From Acidobacteriota bacterium (GTDB lineage Bacteria; Acidobacteriota; Thermoanaerobaculia; Multivoradales; JAHEKO01): a stretch of DNA of 10,182 nt. Every line of letters starts with the position of its first letter. The stretch's first letter is position 1. Position numbers and translations under genes: made by a program. The stretch spans positions 1 to 10,182 of the forward strand of contig JAUWSP010000050.1 in the NCBI GenBank assembly GCA_030610025.1. Reading direction: 5' to 3'. The notes under the pieces were generated by a model that saw nothing but the letters and a program-made list of their open reading frames with translations, made no database searches and had not been told where the DNA came from. Shown one piece after another: positions 7,254 to 10,182 of this stretch.

Positions 7254-7945
7254 GGAGGACTGCTTTGCAGGGTCTTCGGTCCTGTCATGTCGGGTAGCAG
7301 TATGCCCCCCGAGATCACCATCCGAATTCCCTGCTCGACCGAGATGGGCATGGGAATGGCCTCGCTGCGTGGTACCAGGAGAAGAAAGCCGCTGGTCGGG
7401 TTGGGGGTGGTCGGAACGAACACCAGCAGGATGTCGGAGGTCTTGGCATGTAGATTCGGCCAGCGGGCCGACTTGGTAACGAAGGCCAGGGCGAAGATAT
7501 TGTCCTTGGGGTACTCGATCAGCACGACCCGCTGGAAGGCCTCGCTTTGATCGAAGGAGACGGCCTCGAGCACTCCCTTGGTCGCCGAATAGATCGATTT
7601 GGCGACCGGAATTCTGCAGATCAGGGCCTCGGCACCATGAATCAGCCGCCGACCCACGACGTTGGTGGAAAGCCAGCCCAGGAGTAGAACCACCATTAGG
7701 GTCAGCACCAGGCCGAGTCCAGGAATGTGAAAGCCCGGAAGATAGACACCGATGGCCTTGTCGATGACGGGGGTGAAGATCCCGTCCATGAAGTCGAAGA
7801 TCTGCTTGAGAATGTAGACGGTCAGGGTGACCGGCACCAGAATCACCAGACCGGTTACGAGAACCCGCTTGAAGCGGGTACGTGCACGCGGCTTCGAGTG
7901 AGCCCCTTCAGGGGCGGCCTGGGGCTGTTCCAGCGAGTCAGTCAC
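7247..7945 (-). CDS. DUF502 family membrane protein
   Basis: This 232-residue protein matches the pattern of the DUF502 family, whose biochemical function is unknown. An N-terminal basic, probably cytoplasmic tail (SKPRARTRFKR) precedes hydrophobic segment 1 (about 28-48, RVLVTGLVILVPVTLTVYIL). A second segment lies at about 76-94 (GLGLVLTLMVVLLLGWLST). After it comes the family's conserved RIPVAKSIYSATKGV (111-125), then a beta-rich soluble part with FVPTTPNPTSGFLLLVPRSE. The start is GTG at 7945 with a weak Shine-Dalgarno; no better ATG precedes the first membrane helix. The palindromic element at 7994-8159 ends only 48 bp upstream, so it lies where the promoter or 5' leader should be. A poor -10-like GATACT sits just upstream of the GTG. 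Protease and TPR genes follow on the same strand, giving an envelope-themed group. Confidence 0.9.
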   Translation of the reverse strand: MTDSLEQPQAAPEGAHSKPRARTRFKRVLVTGLVILVPVTLTVYILKQIFDFMDGIFTPVIDKAIGVYLPGFHIPGLGLVLTLMVVLLLGWLSTNVVGRRLIHGAEALICRIPVAKSIYSATKGVLEAVSFDQSEAFQRVVLIEYPKDNIFALAFVTKSARWPNLHAKTSDILLVFVPTTPNPTSGFLLLVPRSEAIPMPISVEQGIRMVISGGILLPDMTGPKTLQSSPPL

Positions 7946-7993
7946 CTGCCTAGAGTATCAAGGGAGTGAAGGCTGTGGGGTAGAGTTGAGCCC

Positions 7994-8159
7994 CTAGTGT
8001 CCCGTGCGGTAAGTTCGCTACCTACCTCGCGGGTTCTTCCCGCCGCTGGCGGCGTTGCGCCTCCTCACCATAGTCCCGCTATGCTTGCGTCGGCGCGCCT
8101 TGCCAGCAACGTGAAGCCCACCGCGATCTAGGCAGCGAACTTACCGCACGAGACACTAG
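7994..8159. mobile_element. MITE-like / large REP-type palindromic element, 166 bp
   Basis: The stretch is an imperfect palindrome along its whole length. The 39-bp terminal inverted repeats (7994-8032 and 8121-8159) match at 35 of 39 positions, including the uninterrupted 17-mer CGTGCGGTAAGTTCGCT. Both ends are CTAG. Inside, further matching blocks pair in order: CTTC (8036-8039/8113-8116), GCTGGC (8045-8050/8102-8107), GCGCC (8057-8061/8092-8096) and, at the exact centre, CATAG/CTATG (8069-8073/8079-8083) around a 5-nt loop. No open reading frame of its own is credible. Terminal repeats, small size and intergenic position fit a non-autonomous miniature transposable element mobilised in trans, or a large palindromic repeat family. 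CTAG at both ends could be a 4-bp target duplication, but since CTAG is itself palindromic this cannot be separated from the terminal repeat. Whether other copies exist in the genome cannot be seen here. Confidence 0.75.
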
Positions 8160-8314
8160 CTGGGCGAGTGTAACAATTTTCCAGCTGGCTTTCCCGCCGA
8201 GTGTGCGGATTCGGCGAGCGCTTTTCTACCAGGATCTGGCTGACTCTCCGGTTTGACAGCAGCAGGCCTACTCGCTCGGGAACTGGAGCACAGGCCTGCG
8301 GTCCAGTCCTGATG
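8160..8314. other. Non-coding spacer between palindromic element and HU terminator
   Basis: No credible gene is seen on either strand. It holds a short hairpin, CGCCGA/TCGGCG at 8195-8200 and 8211-8216 with a 10-nt loop. If the DUF502 gene has a promoter beyond the palindromic element, it should lie here on the minus strand, but no good -10/-35 pair was found. Confidence 0.5.
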
Positions 8315-8358
8315 GACAAAAGCCCCGCCACGGAGCGATGTGCTCCGCAGCGGGGCTT
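8315..8358 (-). terminator. Intrinsic terminator of the HU gene
   Basis: On the minus strand a perfect 9-bp stem AAGCCCCGC/GCGGGGCTT encloses a 2x2 mismatch and a further 6-bp stem (CGGAGC/GCTCCG) with a 5-nt loop, followed by TTTTGT. It starts 22 bp beyond the HU stop codon. The stability and U-tract make it a textbook Rho-independent terminator. It should insulate the DUF502 group from HU transcription. Confidence 0.93.
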
Positions 8359-8380
8359 CCTGAACTCGTTGATTGCCTAA

Positions 8381-8674
8381 CTACTCGGCAACCCGGTCCT
8401 TCAGACCCTTGCCAGGCTTGAAGAACGGGTAGTTCTTGGCAGCGATCATGATGGTCTGGCCGGTGGCTGGGTTACGGCCCTGCCGGGCGGCTCGACTCTT
8501 CGTGCCGAAGGTTCCGAAGCCAGGGATCTGGACCTTTCCGCCGCCATCCAGCTCGACAGCGATGATGCCGGTTCCGGGCTTGGTATCGAAGATCATGGAG
8601 ACAATCTCCAGCGCCTTCGCCTGCGACAGGTCACACTTGCTGGCGAGCTTCTCGGCCATTTCAGTCTTGTTCAT
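8381..8674 (-). CDS. hup: HU/IHF family DNA-binding protein
   Basis: This is a 97-residue histone-like nucleoid protein that bends and compacts DNA as a dimer. The family signature is plain: MNKTEMAEKLASK at the N-terminus, PGFGTF at 51-56, then the beta-arm with RAARQGRNPATGQTI (61-75), including the RNPATG tip and intercalating proline P69, and the C-terminal FKPGKGLKDRV (85-95). The region before PGFGTF (TKPGTGIIAVELDGGGKVQI) is about seven residues longer than in E. coli HU, probably lengthening the dimerisation helix-strand turn. The frame is open to a GTG at 8680, but the ATG at 8674 has GAGGAG at a 5-nt spacing and the GTG falls inside that Shine-Dalgarno, so 8674 is chosen. It is monocistronic: own promoter, long leader and a strong terminator. 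Whether it is HU or an IHF subunit cannot be settled; HU is favoured. Confidence 0.95.
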   Translation of the reverse strand: MNKTEMAEKLASKCDLSQAKALEIVSMIFDTKPGTGIIAVELDGGGKVQIPGFGTFGTKSRAARQGRNPATGQTIMIAAKNYPFFKPGKGLKDRVAE

Positions 8675-8904
8675 TTCCACTCCTCAGGTTTCTTGATCGG
8701 GAAGAGGTCCCTGATGGACCTGTTCTCCCCCCAGGTCAAAGATTTGTCGACGTCCTTCTTGCCGACGGTGCATGAGTAACTGCTGTTCTGGTCAATCGAC
8801 CTCTCTGGTTCTGGAGGGTCAGAGGACCCTCGGGTTGGAGCGCTGCCGTTGAGTGAGTTCGAAAGTCCTCTTCGGGCATACCCCTGATCCTTCGAGATGG
8901 CGAG
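8675..8904 (-). promoter_or_regulatory. Long structured 5' leader of the HU gene
   Basis: About 220 nt separate the putative promoter from the HU start. The leader holds a perfect 7-bp stem with a 4-nt loop (GAGGGTC/GACCCTC at 8814-8820 and 8825-8831) and a 5-bp stem (GGTCC/GGACC at 8706-8710 and 8716-8720) just before the ribosome-binding site. No known riboswitch class is recognised. Autoregulation or translational control is possible but not shown. Confidence 0.4.
8680..8685 (-). promoter_or_regulatory. Ribosome-binding site of the HU gene
   Basis: GAGGAG on the minus strand, 5 nt before the ATG at 8674. It decides the start, because the alternative upstream GTG (8680) overlaps this site. 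Confidence 0.85.
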
Positions 8905-8913
8905 ATTCTAGCA
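8905..8913 (-). promoter_or_regulatory. Candidate extended -10 promoter for the HU gene
   Basis: The minus strand reads TGCTAGAAT, identical to the element before the M48 protease gene. A possible -35, TTGAGT, lies 19 bp upstream, slightly too far for an optimal spacer but tolerable with an extended -10. Its position between the flavoprotein stop and HU fits a dedicated HU promoter. Confidence 0.5.
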
Positions 8914-8956
8914 TGATCCGGAACGAAAAACTCAAGGATTTACTGGATTCTGCTGG

Positions 8957-9637
8957 TCAGGCAATCTCGGGGTCCCAGATCTGACAGGCTCGAGCGAAGC
9001 TTTTCTTCGATAGTTCCGGCACCTGGGCATCGCTTGCGGGGTATCCAAGGACCAGGATCAGGTAAGGCTTCTCGCTAGGTGGACGGCCTAGAATCTCGTT
9101 GAGGAATCGCATGGGTGCCGGTGTGTGGGTGAGGCACGCGAGGCCGGCGTGGTGCAGAGCAGTGATCAACATTCCACTGGCAATTCCCACCGACTCGTTC
9201 ACGTAGTAGTGCTTCACTTTCGTGCCGTCATCGTCGATCCCGTGGAGTTGAGCGAAGACGACGATTAGATAGGGAGCTGTCTCGAGGAACGGTTTCTTGG
9301 CATCGGTGCCCAGTGGGGCGAGGGCTTCCAGCCATTCGTCTGGTGCTCGGTTCTCGTAGAAGCTGCGCTCTTCCTCTTCGGCGGCGATGCGAATTCGTTG
9401 CTTGACCTCTGGATCGCCAACCAGGGCGAAGTGCCAAGGCTGGCGGTTGGCGCCGCTGGGGGCGGTCATGGCTATGCGAATGCAATCTTCGACGACATCG
9501 CGAGGTACCGGCCTCGTCGAGAAATGCCGAACGGACCGCCTCCGGCGCATCTCTGCCAGGAGATCGGCCGTTCGCAGACGCATCTCGTCGATCGGGTACT
9601 CTCGATACTCACTCAGCGGTATGAGTCGTGGCGCCAT
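8957..9637 (-). CDS. Nitroreductase-fold flavoprotein, iodotyrosine deiodinase-like
   Basis: This 226-residue FMN enzyme belongs to the nitroreductase superfamily and resembles the iodotyrosine deiodinase (IYD) branch. IYD reductively removes halogens from halotyrosines. Family features are [15 protein letters not shown] (about 31-45, FMN phosphate binding), [13 protein letters not shown] (58-70), EYREYP near the start, and VPEL near the end. The active-site lid carries E90, Y94 and K115 with the same spacing (E-x3-Y-x20-K) as human E157, Y161 and K182, which bind the substrate zwitterion. THTP places T172 where IYD has the Thr that contacts FMN N5. Comparison is from memory of the human sequence. 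No membrane anchor is present, unlike vertebrate IYD. The ATG at 9637 is preferred over the adjacent GTG 9640 because GGAGGA lies 7 nt upstream of the ATG. It is 78 bp downstream of the MscS gene, same strand. Substrate is inferred; a nitroreductase role is the alternative. Confidence 0.88.
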   Translation of the reverse strand: MAPRLIPLSEYREYPIDEMRLRTADLLAEMRRRRSVRHFSTRPVPRDVVEDCIRIAMTAPSGANRQPWHFALVGDPEVKQRIRIAAEEEERSFYENRAPDEWLEALAPLGTDAKKPFLETAPYLIVVFAQLHGIDDDGTKVKHYYVNESVGIASGMLITALHHAGLACLTHTPAPMRFLNEILGRPPSEKPYLILVLGYPASDAQVPELSKKSFARACQIWDPEIA

Positions 9638-9644
9638 CACGGGA

Positions 9645-9650
9645 TCCTCC
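9645..9650 (-). promoter_or_regulatory. Ribosome-binding site of the IYD-like gene
   Basis: GGAGGA on the minus strand lies 7 nt before the ATG at 9637 and only 4 nt before the GTG at 9640, favouring the ATG. Confidence 0.8.
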
Positions 9651-9715
9651 GAAGAATCGGTGCTCTGGAATTCCTCTCCAAGCCGGTCGTTTGGAAGGTT
9701 CGGTTCGGTCGACAG

Positions 9716-10182
9716 TCAAGGAGTCGATGTCGGTGCCTGGTGCAGGTAGACATCTCTCTTGGGATAGGGGATCTCGATGCCCTCATCACCGAAGCGTTTG
9801 TAGATCTCGGTGATCAGAGAGTCGACCACGCGGCCCCTGAGCACCGGTTCGTGAATCCAACCCAGGAGCTCGACGTCGAGTCCGGAATCCCCAAACGAGC
9901 GGAAACGAACTTTCGGCTCCGGGTAGACATCGATCGAGTCGTTGGAGTGGGCCACCTCCTGGAGGACCTCGCGGACTCGATCGATATCGCTGCCATAGGC
10001 CACGGTCACCTTCACCCGGACCCGCTCTTTTTCCGATGGGCCGCCGCTCTCATTGGTGATCTTGGCGTTGGCGATGACGGCGTTGGGCACCGTGATCTCG
10101 ATGTCATCCCTGGTCAGCAGCCGGGTGCTCCGGAGGCCTATTTGCGAGACGCGCCCCCGTTCCCCGCTGTCGAGCACGATGA
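9716..10182 (-). CDS. MscS-family mechanosensitive ion channel, C-terminal part (5' end outside window)
   Basis: The last 154 or so residues of a small-conductance mechanosensitive channel, an inner-membrane protein that releases solutes on hypo-osmotic shock. The visible part begins in the beta domain: GERGRVSQIGLRSTRL, then the hallmark VPNAVIANAKITN, corresponding to the IPN...I.N segment of E. coli MscS. The alpha/beta domain follows (VKVTVAYGSDIDRVREVLQE) and the typical C-terminal strand GIEIPYPKRDVYLHQ. The pore helices lie beyond the right edge, so subfamily and total length cannot be judged. There is no recognisable terminator in the gap before the IYD-like gene, so read-through into it is likely. 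Confidence 0.95.
   Translation of the reverse strand, partial: IVLDSGERGRVSQIGLRSTRLLTRDDIEITVPNAVIANAKITNESGGPSEKERVRVKVTVAYGSDIDRVREVLQEVAHSNDSIDVYPEPKVRFRSFGDSGLDVELLGWIHEPVLRGRVVDSLITEIYKRFGDEGIEIPYPKRDVYLHQAPTSTP

Noticed and set aside
8253..8258. Consensus -35 TTGACA on the plus strand
   Set aside because: No -10 element at 16-18 bp downstream and no plus-strand gene follows.
8128..8331. Minus-strand 67-codon open frame between HU and the palindromic element
   Set aside because: It spans the HU terminator edge and runs into the palindrome arm, has no ribosome-binding site and shows no recognisable protein features.
8160..8380. tRNA or small RNA gene in the HU-DUF502 gap
   Set aside because: No cloverleaf, no TTCGANNC T-loop and no CCA-type acceptor were found; the only strong structure is the terminator.
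8690..8780. Possible 29-codon leader peptide on the minus strand ending next to the HU ribosome-binding site
   Set aside because: It starts at an ATG without a Shine-Dalgarno and has no regulatory codon run; nothing separates it from a chance open frame.

Overview
The window is a GC-rich (roughly 60 percent by eye) piece of bacterial chromosome. It holds nine protein-coding genes, two of them cut by the window edges, with short intergenic gaps. Gene content is mostly housekeeping: methionyl-tRNA synthetase, ferrous iron uptake, a periplasmic metalloprotease, an HU-type nucleoid protein and an MscS channel. The sequence does not fix the lineage. The KFSTS-type MetRS, the FeoB subtype with an ACAIP membrane motif, and the M48-plus-TPR pair would fit Acidobacteriota or a related Gram-negative phylum, but this is a weak inference. 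No phage, plasmid or transposase gene is visible.

Left part (1-4864): the 3' part of metG on the plus strand overlaps tail-to-tail by 11 bp with a minus-strand MFS transporter gene. A divergent intergenic region of about 217 bp follows, with a candidate promoter inside a 9-bp inverted repeat. It leads into plus-strand feoA-feoB, a ferrous iron uptake operon whose feoB start codon is uncertain.

Middle part (4914-7945): three minus-strand genes encode cell-envelope proteins. In transcription order they are a DUF502 membrane protein, a secreted M48 zinc metalloprotease with a TPR-like C-terminal half, and a small TPR protein.

Right part (7946-10182): upstream of the DUF502 gene lies a 166-bp near-perfect palindrome (7994-8159) with 39-bp terminal inverted repeats ending in CTAG. 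It resembles a MITE or large REP-type element and is the most unusual structure in the window. Beyond it come a strong intrinsic terminator, the HU-family gene with a long structured leader and its own promoter, a flavoprotein resembling iodotyrosine deiodinase with the halotyrosine-binding Glu/Tyr/Lys triad conserved in spacing, and the C-terminal part of an MscS channel running off the right edge. The MscS and flavoprotein genes are probably co-transcribed.

A shared extended -10 motif, TGNTAGA(A/C)T, appears upstream of feoA, the M48 protease gene and the HU gene, suggesting how housekeeping promoters look in this organism.
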